From an uncultured Clostridia bacterium (GTDB lineage: Bacteria; Bacillota; Clostridia; UMGS1810): a stretch of 64,000 bases of DNA. Under the pieces are notes generated by a model. It worked only from the letters and a program-made list of their open reading frames with translations. It did not search any database and was not told the DNA's origin. Both the position numbers and the translations under genes were made by a program. The stretch's first letter is position 1; the number at the start of each line of letters is the position of its first letter. The stretch is from contig CAKSJG010000010.1 of the NCBI GenBank assembly GCA_934463165.1, positions 17,497 through 81,496 on the forward strand. The letters are read 5' to 3'. Below are positions 8,874 through 17,854 of the stretch, piece after piece.

Positions 8874-11177
8874 TTACTGATTGTCTTTTCCTCTGAGTTC
8901 CACTCTTCTGATTTTACCGCTGATAGTTTTCGGAAGCTCGTCCATAAACTCAACTACCCTCGGATATTTATACGGAGCGGTGTGTGATTTTACATAATCC
9001 TGAATTTCTTTTTTAAGCTCTTCGGTGGATTCTTTATTCTTTGTAAGAACTATTGTTGCCTTAACTACCTGACCTCTTATCGGATCGGGAGCGGCAGTTA
9101 CGGCACATTCAAGGACATACGGAAGCTCCATGATAACGCTCTCTATCTCAAAGGGTCCGATACGGTAACCGGAGGATTTGATTACATCATCAATTCTTCC
9201 GACATACCAGAAATAACCGTCTTCATCACGCCATGCAAGGTCTCCCGTGTGGTAGTAACCGTCATGCCATGATTCACTTGTATGAACATCGTCATTGTAA
9301 TAACCCTTATACAGTCCGCAGGGGATTTTTTCGGATGTCTTGATAACGATTTCACCCGTTTCACCGACACCTGCACTCTTGCCGTTATCAAGCATGATAT
9401 CTACATCATAGAGCGGGCTCGGTTTACCCATTGAACCCGGCTTCGGAGTCATGCCGCGGAGGTTTGCAATAACGAGAGTTGTTTCTGTCTGACCGAAACC
9501 TTCCATAAGGCTGAGTCCGGTTGCCTTTTTCCACTGTTCAAAAACCTCAGGGTTAAGAGCTTCTCCGGCAATTGTTGTATATTCAAGTGAAGAAAGATCA
9601 TATTTTGAAAGATCTTCCTTAATAAAGAATCTGTACATTGTCGGCGGAGCGCAAAATGTTGTTATGTTATACTGCTTAAACATAGGCAGAATATCTTCCG
9701 CATGGAAACGGTCAAAGTCATATACAAACACCGCTGCCTCGCACATCCACTGACCGTAAAGCTTACCCCAGAGAGCTTTGCCCCAGCCCGTATCTGAAAT
9801 GGTAAAGTGTATACCGTTAGGATTTACATTATGCCAATATTTAGCGGTTATAAAGTGTCCGAGCGGATATTTAAAGTTATGTGCGGCAATTTTCGGATAT
9901 CCCGTGGTTCCCGATGTGAAGAACATAAGCATTGTATCGTTTCCGCATGCTGCATCGGGCTTTCTTTCGTATTTATCTGAAAACGCTTCAAATTCCGAAT
10001 TGAAATTATGCCAGCCGTCGCGTTCACCGCCGACCAAAACCTTAGTTTTAAGTGTTTTGCTGTGAGCAGCTGCAAGGTCAACCTGATGCGCAACATCGCC
10101 GTCTGCAGTACAGACTATTGCACTTACGCCTGCTGCATCAAAACGGTAGTCAAAATCATGTTCAACCAGAAGATTTGTTGCAGGAATTACAATTGCCCCG
10201 ATTTTGTGAAGAGCAAGGATAGAAAACCAGAACTGATAATGACGTTTGAGAACAAGCATTACCCTGTCTCCCCTCTTTATACCGAGAGATTCAAAGTAGT
10301 TTGCCGTCATTGATGAATATCTGCTCATATCGGAAAACGTAAACGTTTTTTCCTGCTTTGTGTTCGAGACATAAATCATTGCTGTTTTGTTGGGATGTGT
10401 TTCGGCAAGAACATCAACTATATCAAATGCAAAATTGAATTTATCTTCATTCATGAAATCTATGCCGACAAGACGTTTTTTATCATCCTTTTTAACCTTA
10501 ACCCACTTTTTATAAACAGCGGTATTCGGCTGTACTGTCCACTTATCGTCTTTAACTTCGTCGGGATATTCATTGTATTCGGCTTCGTCGCTGTACTGAT
10601 CTTTCATAACAACAGCATATATCTCTGCGTCATCTCCGTCAAGAGCGGTAAGAGCATGCGGAAGAGTACTGTTATAGTAAACCGTATCTCCTGCTTCGAG
10701 AATTTCTTCATTATTGCCGATATTTAATTTAATGCGCCCCTTAACAACTATATCAAATTCCTGACCCTTGTGAAATGACTTTTTGGGATTTACAAGATCC
10801 TCCTCCGAGTAAGGAATAACAACATGATAAGGCTCTGCAAACTTGTTTTTAAACAGTGAAGCAAGGTTAATATATTCATAACCCGAATGCCTTGTTATCG
10901 GAAGCCCTTCGCCTTTTCGTGATACCTCATAGTTATTGAGTGTCGGGCTTGAACCTTTTAAAAGATCTGTCGGGTCAAGATTAAATGCCTTTGCGCATTT
11001 ATAGATAAAAGTAAAGTTAAAATCTCTTGTGCCGCTCTCGTACTCAACGTAATCCTCAAGGCTGACGCCCGTGTTTATTGCCATCTGCTCACATGTAAGA
11101 CCCGTAAGCTCTCTTGCGTCGCGTATTCTTTTTGCGACCTCCATCAATTCCATTTGTTCCTGTGTCATTTCGCTCAT
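8874..11177 (-). CDS. HTH-cupin-acyl-CoA ligase fusion protein
   Basis: 767 residues in three parts. Residues about 10-70 are an XRE-type helix-turn-helix (IRDARELTGLTCEQMA, then GVSLEDYVEYESG). Residues about 100-205 are a cupin barrel. From about 225 to the end is an ANL-superfamily AMP-forming ligase with MLMFFTSGTTGYPK, EGFGQTETT, YHTGDLAWRDEDGY and KTISGKIRR. It should activate a carboxylic acid with ATP and CoA; the ligase part resembles acetyl/medium-chain acyl-CoA synthetases, and the substrate is unknown. The start at 11177 follows AAAGGATGG. A T-box leader lies directly upstream, so expression probably follows charging of a specific tRNA. The regulator-enzyme fusion recurs in Clostridia, with the HTH-cupin part possibly sensing the acid or its CoA ester. 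Confidence 0.88.
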   Translation of the reverse strand: MSEMTQEQMELMEVAKRIRDARELTGLTCEQMAINTGVSLEDYVEYESGTRDFNFTFIYKCAKAFNLDPTDLLKGSSPTLNNYEVSRKGEGLPITRHSGYEYINLASLFKNKFAEPYHVVIPYSEEDLVNPKKSFHKGQEFDIVVKGRIKLNIGNNEEILEAGDTVYYNSTLPHALTALDGDDAEIYAVVMKDQYSDEAEYNEYPDEVKDDKWTVQPNTAVYKKWVKVKKDDKKRLVGIDFMNEDKFNFAFDIVDVLAETHPNKTAMIYVSNTKQEKTFTFSDMSRYSSMTANYFESLGIKRGDRVMLVLKRHYQFWFSILALHKIGAIVIPATNLLVEHDFDYRFDAAGVSAIVCTADGDVAHQVDLAAAHSKTLKTKVLVGGERDGWHNFNSEFEAFSDKYERKPDAACGNDTMLMFFTSGTTGYPKIAAHNFKYPLGHFITAKYWHNVNPNGIHFTISDTGWGKALWGKLYGQWMCEAAVFVYDFDRFHAEDILPMFKQYNITTFCAPPTMYRFFIKEDLSKYDLSSLEYTTIAGEALNPEVFEQWKKATGLSLMEGFGQTETTLVIANLRGMTPKPGSMGKPSPLYDVDIMLDNGKSAGVGETGEIVIKTSEKIPCGLYKGYYNDDVHTSESWHDGYYHTGDLAWRDEDGYFWYVGRIDDVIKSSGYRIGPFEIESVIMELPYVLECAVTAAPDPIRGQVVKATIVLTKNKESTEELKKEIQDYVKSHTAPYKYPRVVEFMDELPKTISGKIRRVELRGKDNQ

Positions 11178-11221
11178 TAATATCCATCCTTTCTCTTTGT
11201 GAGACGGTGATGTAAAAATAA

Positions 11222-11507
11222 AAAAAAGCCGCCTCAAAGTTTTTTCTTTGAGACGGCTATATTTCTATATCCGCGGTACCACTCAAATTGCGTCTTTACA
11301 GACACCCCTCACAGATTCTAACAAATCCTATGCCTTAACGCGGCATAAACGGGAAACGTCTACTCACCGAAACGGGTTTTCGGGCTTCCGGCTCGGAAGT
11401 GATAAGTCATTGGAAAAACTCGCTGTTGGCTCGCAGCAACCGCCAACTCTCTCTTAAGCTTATTTTACCGACCGTCTTCGTCACAGCCTTTAGAGTTAAT
11501 ATTAAGT
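11222..11507 (-). ncRNA. T-box riboswitch controlling the acyl-CoA ligase
   Basis: Transcribed leftward. It contains GACGAAGACGG, the Stem I apical AGAGAGUUGGCGG/GCCAAC module (about 11425-11450), a CUUCCG-AGC-CGGAAG stem, and the hallmark antiterminator bulge sequence GAGTGGTACCGCGG (11271-11284). A strong terminator AGCCGTCTCAAAG / CTTTGAGGCGGCTTTTTTTT follows (about 11222-11260). Uncharged tRNA should pair through its NCCA end with the bulge and block termination. The specifier cannot be fixed with certainty. The triplet just before A-CUUC, at 11401-11403, is AUC (Ile), which fits the rule of a specifier followed by a purine and the lower stem. Confidence 0.92.
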
Positions 11508-11516
11508 TCGTATATA

Positions 11517-11545
11517 ATCATATCACAAAGATTATACCTCGTCAA
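11517..11545 (-). promoter_or_regulatory. Sigma-70 promoter of the T-box transcript
   Basis: Minus strand: TTGACG (11540-11545), 17 bp, TATGAT (11517-11522). The predicted start of transcription is a few bases before the T-box Stem I. Confidence 0.75.
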
Positions 11546-11585
11546 TGGTAATTTTAGACAAACAGTATTTTTTACATTTGGGGCA

Positions 11586-12254
11586 CTATTTGTTTATTTC
11601 TGACAAATCCTGTTCAAAAAAAATTTTTTCTCTTTTTATCTTTATGTCATGCATCTTAGCTTTACAAAAATCTTCTATTGCCGAAATCAAAAGCTCCGGT
11701 TTTAAATTTGCCTTTCCGCCTGCACAAAGTTCTGCCGAAATACCGTAACTTGTACCGTCATGATAAGAAAGTGATATATTCTTTATAAAATCCTTGATAT
11801 TTACCTCTTTCATACCGCGTTTGGATTTTTTTTCAATAATTACCGACTCTTCGTCAAAAAAGCCTTGTATGCTGAATTCCGTTTCGGATTTAAAAGTAAT
11901 GTCATAAAGTGCGGAAGATATAAGAGAAAAATCAGGTTCTTCCTTTACCCTCACCGCTGCAACAATTCTGATATCCGGCATCAAAACAGAGTTTAATACG
12001 TTTGTCATTTCATCTGTCGGCATCTCGTGTGTCAATTCGATGTCAAGCATTTCGCACTCGCTCGTAACCCCTACCGGACACGGAAGAGCAATGTTTAAAA
12101 GAATGTGCGGATTAAATCCGTTTGAATATGCAACAGGCATTTTTGCACGCTTGAATGCCCTGTTTATACTCCTCAAAAAATCCAGGTGAGATATATATTT
12201 CACACCTTCGCCTTTTGTATATGTGAGCCTGTATCTGAATTTATCTGTGTTCAA
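11586..12254 (-). CDS. DUF2344 radical-SAM-linked protein
   Basis: 222 residues if started at the TTG at 12254. The family (TIGR03936/DUF2344) is almost always encoded directly after the TIGR03960 radical SAM protein, as here, or fused to it. Recognisable parts are the N-terminal FRYRLTYTKGEGVKYISHLDFLR-like strand and helix and the SNGFNPH motif. The TTG has GGAGGGGG about 8 nt upstream, lies inside the last codons of the upstream gene and gives a natural N-terminus; an ATG at 12284 has no clear ribosome site. Translational coupling with the partner is likely. Function is unknown; a role in tRNA/rRNA or cofactor modification has been suggested from context. Confidence 0.85.
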   Translation of the reverse strand: MNTDKFRYRLTYTKGEGVKYISHLDFLRSINRAFKRAKMPVAYSNGFNPHILLNIALPCPVGVTSECEMLDIELTHEMPTDEMTNVLNSVLMPDIRIVAAVRVKEEPDFSLISSALYDITFKSETEFSIQGFFDEESVIIEKKSKRGMKEVNIKDFIKNISLSYHDGTSYGISAELCAGGKANLKPELLISAIEDFCKAKMHDIKIKREKIFFEQDLSEINK

Positions 12255-14082
12255 AGCAAACACCCCCTCCGAATCTTGCCGCACCGCATCCGCTGCATTT
12301 TTCGCGGCAGTTGGGAGTGGTTATCCCTTGTTCGGCTTTTTTCGCCTCAGACAGCATAAATTCTTTTGTAACACCGATGTCTATCATATCCCACGGTAAA
12401 ATCTCATCATAAGAACGTGCCCGAGTGTATGTTTCTATTTTTATCCCGGCATCTGCAAAAGCCTCATGCCATTTATCAAGATTAAACTGATCGCTCCATC
12501 CGTCAAACTTAATGCCCTTTTCATGAGCTTTAAGAAGAACCTTGGAAAGACGCCTGTCACCGCGCGCAAAAACACCTTCCAAAACACTGACCGGCGCTTC
12601 GTGATAATTATATTTTACTCTCTTATCATTCATTGCTTCCTTAAGCGCAAGCTGTTTTATGCGCAGCGTTTCATTATCATCTTGCTTTGCCCACTGAAAA
12701 GGTGTAAACGCCTTGGGCACAAATGATGCAACGGATGTGGTAACCCTGAGACCGGGACTGCGTTTTTCCTTCGGAGTTTCAAGGTACTGTCTGACAACTT
12801 TTTTTGAAAGGTCAGCAATTCCGCATACATCTTCTATTGTTTCAAAAGGCAATCCTATCATGAAATAAAGTTTGATTGAACTGTATCCGCCCTCAAATGC
12901 CATTTTGACAGATGAGAGAAGGTTTTCTTCGGTAATATTCTTATTTATGATATCTCTCATTCGCTGTGTACCTGCTTCGGGAGCAAATGTAAGAGAGCTC
13001 TTACGCACTTTCTGAACTTTTTCCATAAGCTCCATGGAAAATGAATCAAGCCTCAGAGAGGGAAGCGAAAGCGATATTTTTTCTTTCTCTGTAATATCCA
13101 GAAGCTTGTCCGTAAATTCACGCAGACACGTGTAATCACTTGTTGAAAGAGACGATAAGCTTATCTCGTCGTATCCTGTGGACGCAATAAGTTTTTCGGC
13201 CGATTTTATCAGAGTGTCGGGTTTTTTTTCGCGTACGGGTCTGTATATCATACCTGCCTGACAAAAACGGCAGCCCCTTATGCATCCTCTGAAAACCTCA
13301 AGCATTATTCTGTCATGAACAATTTCTACGAAAGGAACAATTATTTTTTCGGGATAGTATACGCTGTCAAGATCACGTATTATTCTCTTCTTTACCTTTT
13401 TCGGCGCCTCCGGGCAGTTCGGCGTGATCGATTTTATTCTGTCGCCGTCATATTCCACATCATAGAACGACGGCACATATACTCCCTCTATCTGCGCAAT
13501 GCTCTTCAAAAAATCAATCCTTTTGCCGCCGCTTTTTTTCCATTCTTTGTATGCATCCATAACCTCAAGGTTCATTTCCTCGCCCTCGCCGAGAAAATAA
13601 AAATCGGCAAAGTCGCAAAGAGCCTCGGCACTGTATGCGCACGGGCCTCCCATACAAACGAACGGATCGCCCTCTCCCCTGTCTGCCGACAACAGCGGAA
13701 CACCGGCAAGATCAAGCATATTTAAAATATTGGTATAGCACATTTCATATTGAAGAGTGAATCCTATAAAATCAAAGTCACGTATATAATCTCCCGACTC
13801 CAATGCATAAAGCGGAATGTTGTTTTTCCTCATTTCGGATTCCATATCTATCCACGGTGCAAAAACTCTTTCACACCAGATATCGCTGCGTCCGTTCAGA
13901 ACCGAATAAAGTATTTTCATCCCGAGATGAGACATGCCTATTTCATAAGTATCGGCAAAGCAAAAAGCAAAACGTATATCAACCTTTGATGCATCTTTAT
14001 ATACACAGTTAAGCTCACCGCCCGTATACCTTGCAGGCTTTTCGACAAGCGGAAGTATATTTTCTATCTCCTGTTTAATCAT
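12241..14082 (-). CDS. TIGR03960-family radical SAM protein
   Basis: 613 residues. An N-terminal B12-binding-like Rossmann region (about 50-200, with FCFADTYEIGMSHLGMKIL) precedes a radical SAM core whose cluster cysteines are in FRGCIRGCRFCQAG. A C-terminal cysteine-rich segment (CREKCSGCGAA) could bind a second metal centre. The start at 14082 follows AAAGGACGG; an upstream in-frame start would overlap spoIVFB. The reaction is not established for the family. Partner DUF2344 overlaps its 3' end. Confidence 0.9.
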   Translation of the reverse strand: MIKQEIENILPLVEKPARYTGGELNCVYKDASKVDIRFAFCFADTYEIGMSHLGMKILYSVLNGRSDIWCERVFAPWIDMESEMRKNNIPLYALESGDYIRDFDFIGFTLQYEMCYTNILNMLDLAGVPLLSADRGEGDPFVCMGGPCAYSAEALCDFADFYFLGEGEEMNLEVMDAYKEWKKSGGKRIDFLKSIAQIEGVYVPSFYDVEYDGDRIKSITPNCPEAPKKVKKRIIRDLDSVYYPEKIIVPFVEIVHDRIMLEVFRGCIRGCRFCQAGMIYRPVREKKPDTLIKSAEKLIASTGYDEISLSSLSTSDYTCLREFTDKLLDITEKEKISLSLPSLRLDSFSMELMEKVQKVRKSSLTFAPEAGTQRMRDIINKNITEENLLSSVKMAFEGGYSSIKLYFMIGLPFETIEDVCGIADLSKKVVRQYLETPKEKRSPGLRVTTSVASFVPKAFTPFQWAKQDDNETLRIKQLALKEAMNDKRVKYNYHEAPVSVLEGVFARGDRRLSKVLLKAHEKGIKFDGWSDQFNLDKWHEAFADAGIKIETYTRARSYDEILPWDMIDIGVTKEFMLSEAKKAEQGITTPNCREKCSGCGAARFGGGVCFEHR

Positions 14083-14095
14083 TTGTACCGTCCTT

Positions 14096-14971
14096 TCATT
14101 TTCGGCATTCGGTTTTTTTATTATACAACATTTTTTCCCTTTTTTCAATACAATATTTAAGAGTTGTGTATGCGCCGTATTTTTTTGTCATTACTATTAT
14201 TTCACGCTGACTGAATTCCCCGCAAAACCGCCCGTGCGAAAAAACCGATACCGAAAGTGTATAATACGGACTTATAAGCTCTGCAATTTCAAGCAGCGAT
14301 TTTGAGCCGTCTGCCGTAATACGTTTTAATATGCGTCTGCATTTCAGCTTTCCGCACAGAATTTGTTTTATGTCATATGCAAAATAAAGGTGTTCCCTTT
14401 TCAGGGAATAAGCTAAAAAAATCACAGTTGTAATCAGAGAAACATTGAAATAACCCGAATAAAAAACGCTGAAGCTCACACAAAGCAGCAAAATACACGC
14501 AGCTCTCGATATTTTTCGCACAATCTTGCCGGACCGTATGAGACCGAATCTTTTACACAGCCGTATTTTTAATATGTTTGCTCCGTCAAGAGGATAAACA
14601 GGCAAAAGATTTACGAGCCCGATGCAAAAATTTGCCGTGCATGCATAAAACAAAACCTGCGCACAGTCAAAAATCGCAGACATAACCCCGAAAAATAAAA
14701 AAGCTAAAATGCTTGCCGCCGGCCCCGCCGCGTAAACAGCCGTTTGCCTGTCGGAATCCGTGCAATACTCCGTAACAAGATTCATTCCGAAAATCGACAC
14801 CCTTATGTATATCGGACGTACACCTGACACAATGCAAGTAATAAGATGCGCACCTTCATGAAACAGCACAGCCCCGTATGCAATCAGAAGCTCTGCACCG
14901 TATCCGAAAAAGACCGCGAAAAAAACGGCTGCGCAAACAGATTTGCCAAAATATATTTTAATTTTTATCAC
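14096..14971 (-). CDS. spoIVFB: SpoIVFB-like site-2 metalloprotease (M50)
   Basis: 291 residues. The zinc site HEGAH (HExxH) lies in an early helix (LFHEGAHLITCIVSG), and the second motif NLLPVYPLDGANIL supplies the conserved Asp near residue 130. About six hydrophobic segments and a C-terminal soluble tail (CBS-like region) are present. SpoIVFB is the intramembrane protease that processes pro-sigma-K in the mother cell. The start overlaps the stop of the M23 gene by 4 bp (ATGA), as in a spoIVFA-spoIVFB operon, and this synteny supports the call. Confidence 0.82.
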   Translation of the reverse strand: MIKIKIYFGKSVCAAVFFAVFFGYGAELLIAYGAVLFHEGAHLITCIVSGVRPIYIRVSIFGMNLVTEYCTDSDRQTAVYAAGPAASILAFLFFGVMSAIFDCAQVLFYACTANFCIGLVNLLPVYPLDGANILKIRLCKRFGLIRSGKIVRKISRAACILLLCVSFSVFYSGYFNVSLITTVIFLAYSLKREHLYFAYDIKQILCGKLKCRRILKRITADGSKSLLEIAELISPYYTLSVSVFSHGRFCGEFSQREIIVMTKKYGAYTTLKYCIEKREKMLYNKKTECRK

Positions 14972-15825
14972 CTTTTAAGATAATATATCGGATTTACGGC
15001 ATTTCCGTTTTGTCTGATTTCAAAATGAAGATGCGGACCCGTTGCTATGCCTGTATGCCCCGCTTTTCCTATAACGGTCGTTTTGTCGGCACTGTCACCC
15101 TCACTTACCGAAATTTGTGACAAATGAGCATATGATGTGGTATATTCGGCATTATGACGTACAACAACATAATTTCCGGAATATTCATTATTACCCGTTT
15201 TTTCCACAATACCCACTTCAGAACAATAAACATCCGTTCCCTCCGGCACTGCTATATCTATACCTCCGTGAACACTCGATGCATTTTCAGCCGGTCTGCT
15301 CCGATCACCGAAAGGCGAAGTTATACTGCCTGTGCACGGATAGACAAATTCATAGGCAAATGTCGGAACAACGGGAACCGGCGAAGATGCCGGAATATTT
15401 TTTTTCGACGAAGATTTATCCGCATCTTTTTGAGCCCCGGCCGAATCCGAAGTTTTTTCTTTTGCATATGCCTTGTTTTCGGCGTTACTTTTTCTTCCGT
15501 GCAGATAACCGAAGCAAAAATCTGACAAGTTCTCTCCTATCTTGCCGATACTTACAAACTTTTTATCCCAAAAATTTTTTGCATCCGATGTAAATGAATT
15601 CACTTCAGATATGCTTGTGGAATCTAAAAGATAACGGCGTACTGCGGTTTTACTGATTATTCCTGCTCTTGTAAATACAAAAACAGCGGTTATACTCAGA
15701 ACCGCAGCCGCTGATCTCACCTTTAAAACAGTATGTTTTTTCGGCAGGTTTTTGCTTACGGGGTTTGTATGCGATATATACTTTGACGACGGGTTTTTAA
15801 ATCTTTTATATTTCAACCTATGCAC
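14968..15825 (-). CDS. spoIVFA: M23 (LytM) domain membrane protein, SpoIVFA-like
   Basis: 285 residues. A basic N-terminus is followed by one membrane helix (about residues 37-57), a linker rich in Ser, Lys and Ala, and a C-terminal M23 domain with HGGIDIAVPEGTDV, the central HNAEYTTSYAHL and the end motif GPHLHFEIRQNG. The zinc ligands H..D and HLH are in place, so it could be catalytic, although B. subtilis SpoIVFA acts as an inhibitor and anchor of SpoIVFB. Its translational coupling to the M50 protease argues for that role; a cell-wall hydrolase is the alternative. Confidence 0.8.
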   Translation of the reverse strand: MHRLKYKRFKNPSSKYISHTNPVSKNLPKKHTVLKVRSAAAVLSITAVFVFTRAGIISKTAVRRYLLDSTSISEVNSFTSDAKNFWDKKFVSIGKIGENLSDFCFGYLHGRKSNAENKAYAKEKTSDSAGAQKDADKSSSKKNIPASSPVPVVPTFAYEFVYPCTGSITSPFGDRSRPAENASSVHGGIDIAVPEGTDVYCSEVGIVEKTGNNEYSGNYVVVRHNAEYTTSYAHLSQISVSEGDSADKTTVIGKAGHTGIATGPHLHFEIRQNGNAVNPIYYLKR

Positions 15826-15890
15826 CTTCTTTATACCTTTATTATTTTATGTGACTGTTTAATTATATTTTTTTTGCACGGATTTTATGC

Positions 15891-16598
15891 CTATTCAAAA
15901 AATTCATACTTCGGTCCTTCATCATCCTTAAGATAAATACTGATATTTCCGTCATCTCTGCAAAGTGCCAGAAATACATCGGACAAATCATTTGCCCCTG
16001 CCGCTTTGGCTTCACTTTTAAGTCTTTCATAACTTACGGATACCCCCTTAAGGTTTGATTTTAGAACCTTTCCGTCCGATATTATCGTGACTGCCGGTTT
16101 TGTCTGATTTGAAACCGCCCCGACATCGGATACCGTTGCGGGCCGCGATGCCTCTTTGGGAATAACCGACACCTTGCCGTTTGCTTCAAGGAAAGCATAT
16201 GCAATATCATCTATATTAAAATACCCCTGATTGCGAAGCTGTGCCGTAAGCTCATTAATGTCAAGCCGCGTTTTTGAAAGATTTTTTCTGTAAATTTTTC
16301 CCATTTCAACAAGAATAATACTTCTGCCTGTCATGATACGCCTGAATTTTATTGATTTGGAGCTAAGGACGGAAATTGCAAGCCCGAGCACCCCGTAAAC
16401 CGCCATGGCAATGAGCGGATAGTAAAAATTTTTATCTATTGCCGTTGCCGCCTCCGCCGCTATTGAGCCTATGGTTATGCCGTTTATATAATCAAACATA
16501 TTAAGTTCGCTCATTTGCTTGTTGCCTATAACTTTTGTTATGATAAACAAAACAATTACAGATACAACAGATGTATATACAATATATAAATAATCCAT
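15891..16598 (-). CDS. DUF421 (YetF-like) membrane protein
   Basis: 235 residues with three N-terminal membrane helices (about 5-24, 33-52, 60-80). A cytosolic/outer DUF421 domain with the family motif RSIILVEMGKIYRKNLSKTRLDINEL follows, then the conserved FNIDDIAYAFLEANGKVSVI strand. B. subtilis YetF is a spore-associated member; the molecular function is unknown. It is a single leftward gene divergent from the aromatic operon leader. Confidence 0.85.
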   Translation of the reverse strand: MDYLYIVYTSVVSVIVLFIITKVIGNKQMSELNMFDYINGITIGSIAAEAATAIDKNFYYPLIAMAVYGVLGLAISVLSSKSIKFRRIMTGRSIILVEMGKIYRKNLSKTRLDINELTAQLRNQGYFNIDDIAYAFLEANGKVSVIPKEASRPATVSDVGAVSNQTKPAVTIISDGKVLKSNLKGVSVSYERLKSEAKAAGANDLSDVFLALCRDDGNISIYLKDDEGPKYEFFE

Positions 16599-16721
16599 GT
16601 AAGCACCCTCTCTATAATTTATTTTCGTAATTTGTAGTATGTATTTTTATACAGAATTTATACATTTTTGAAATTAAAGCATAATATTTTAAACATAAAA
16701 TAACAAAAAACGAAAAAAATA

Positions 16722-16750
16722 TTGACATCCGGGTTTAAAAGTAATATAAT
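16722..16750 (+). promoter_or_regulatory. Consensus promoter of the aromatic amino acid operon
   Basis: TTGACA (16722-16727), exactly 17 bp, TATAAT (16745-16750). Transcription should begin near 16757, giving a leader of about 228 nt before tyrA. Confidence 0.9.
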
Positions 16751-16792
16751 GCTTAACATAAAATAAAATTACAAAAAAGGACACTTAAAACC

Positions 16793-16888
16793 ATGATATC
16801 CAAGATTGCGTACAACTTCAGCTTTTATTTTGGCTTTGCTTATTACTTTAGCAAGGTCTTTCGTTGTTGCGCCGATATCAAATGTTAA
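16793..16888 (+). CDS. Phe/Tyr-rich attenuator leader peptide
   Basis: A 31-codon reading frame from ATG 16793 to TAA 16886-16888, preceded by AAGGA 11 nt upstream. Ten of its 31 residues are aromatic: Phe at 9, 11, 13, 15, 19 and 23, Tyr at 7, 12, 17 and 18, concentrated in the stretch YNFSFYFGFAYYF. There is no Trp. The placement, right after a consensus promoter and before a terminator that precedes tyrA, is that of a pheA/tyrA-type leader peptide. Ribosome stalling at Phe or Tyr codons would report shortage of the operon's end products. It is too short and biased to be an ordinary enzyme gene. Confidence 0.88.
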   Translation: MISKIAYNFSFYFGFAYYFSKVFRCCADIKC

Positions 16889-16955
16889 GATTGTTTTTGA
16901 AATATAAGGCTCATCAATGAAAGACCCGGTAATTAAATTACCCGGGTCTTTTTTC
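16855..16955 (+). promoter_or_regulatory. Antiterminator/terminator pair of the tyrA operon attenuator
   Basis: The terminator is AAGACCCGGTAAT / ATTACCCGGGTCTT followed by six T (16921-16952), about 30 bp before tyrA. An alternative 8-bp helix is available: GGTCTTTC (16855-16862, within the leader ORF just after its aromatic codons) is the exact complement of GAAAGACC (16919-16926), the foot of the terminator. A ribosome stalled at codons 7-19 leaves GGTCTTTC free and prevents termination; a ribosome that runs on covers it and lets the terminator form. Confidence 0.85.
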
Positions 16956-16984
16956 ATACAAAAATAATGAAAGGGGCAATTTCA

Positions 16985-17830
16985 ATGAAAAAGATTGCGG
17001 TAATCGGATTAGGTCTTATGGGAGCAAGCATAGCCAAAGCATACAAAAAAAACGGCAGCTATACAATCTATGCTTACGATAAAGATCCTTCCGTTTTAAG
17101 CTTTTCGAAAATATCCGAAACAGCTGACGAAACTTTGACAGACGAAAATATCGGCGAATGTGAGACAGTCTTTATAGCGCTTTACCCCAAGGACGCGATA
17201 AACTTTCTTGAGAGTAAAGCTAAACTGATAAATAAAAACGCACTCGTAATCGATACATGCGGAACAAAAAGAAAAGTTTGCGAAAAGGGTTTTGAATCTG
17301 CCGAAAAATACGGCTTTACGTTTGCGGGCGGTCACCCGATGGCGGGAGTTCAGTTTTCGGGAATAAAATATTCACGTGCGGATATGTTTGAGGATGCATC
17401 GATGATAATTGTCCCTAAGGCATATGATGATATAACTCTTTTTGAAAGAATCAAAAAGGCTCTTGAGCCTCTAAAGCTCAGAAAAATCACAATTACAACT
17501 GCCGAAGAGCATGATAAAATCATCGCATACACTTCACAGCTTGCACATGTTGTATCAAGTGCATATATCAAAAGTCCGACATCAAAAAAACAAAACGGTT
17601 TTTGCGGCGGATCTTTCAGAGATATGACAAGAGTAGCAACACTTAACGCAAATATGTGGACACAGCTCTTCCTTGAAAACAAAGAAAACCTTTCAACTGA
17701 AATCGGAAATATCATAGAAGAGCTTGCAAAATTCAAAAAGGCAATTGATGACGACAACGATGAATATCTCTATTCGCTTCTGTGCGAAGGAAATAAATGT
17801 AAACAGGAATCAGAAGAAAATAACAAATAA
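16985..17830 (+). CDS. tyrA: Prephenate dehydrogenase
   Basis: 281 residues. NAD-dependent oxidation of prephenate to 4-hydroxyphenylpyruvate for tyrosine synthesis. The N-terminal Rossmann motif is IAVIGLGLMGASIAKAYK. FAGGHPMAGVQFSG carries the conserved active-site His, and a helical C-terminal dimerisation domain follows with AYTSQLAHVVSSAY. The start at 16985 follows AAAGGGG; an in-frame ATG six codons upstream has no ribosome site. It is the first structural gene of a seven-gene operon and lies immediately after the attenuator. Confidence 0.95.
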   Translation: MKKIAVIGLGLMGASIAKAYKKNGSYTIYAYDKDPSVLSFSKISETADETLTDENIGECETVFIALYPKDAINFLESKAKLINKNALVIDTCGTKRKVCEKGFESAEKYGFTFAGGHPMAGVQFSGIKYSRADMFEDASMIIVPKAYDDITLFERIKKALEPLKLRKITITTAEEHDKIIAYTSQLAHVVSSAYIKSPTSKKQNGFCGGSFRDMTRVATLNANMWTQLFLENKENLSTEIGNIIEELAKFKKAIDDDNDEYLYSLLCEGNKCKQESEENNK

Positions 17831-17854
17831 ATAAAAAAGAGAGGATATATAAAA

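Noticed and set aside
11248..11457. Plus-strand reading frame of 69 codons across the T-box
   Set aside because: It is antisense to a well-defined T-box RNA and carries no ribosome site.
16769..16957. 62-residue reading frame on the minus strand over the tyrA leader
   Set aside because: It lies across the terminator stem and the leader peptide on the opposite strand; it has no ribosome site and no family resemblance.
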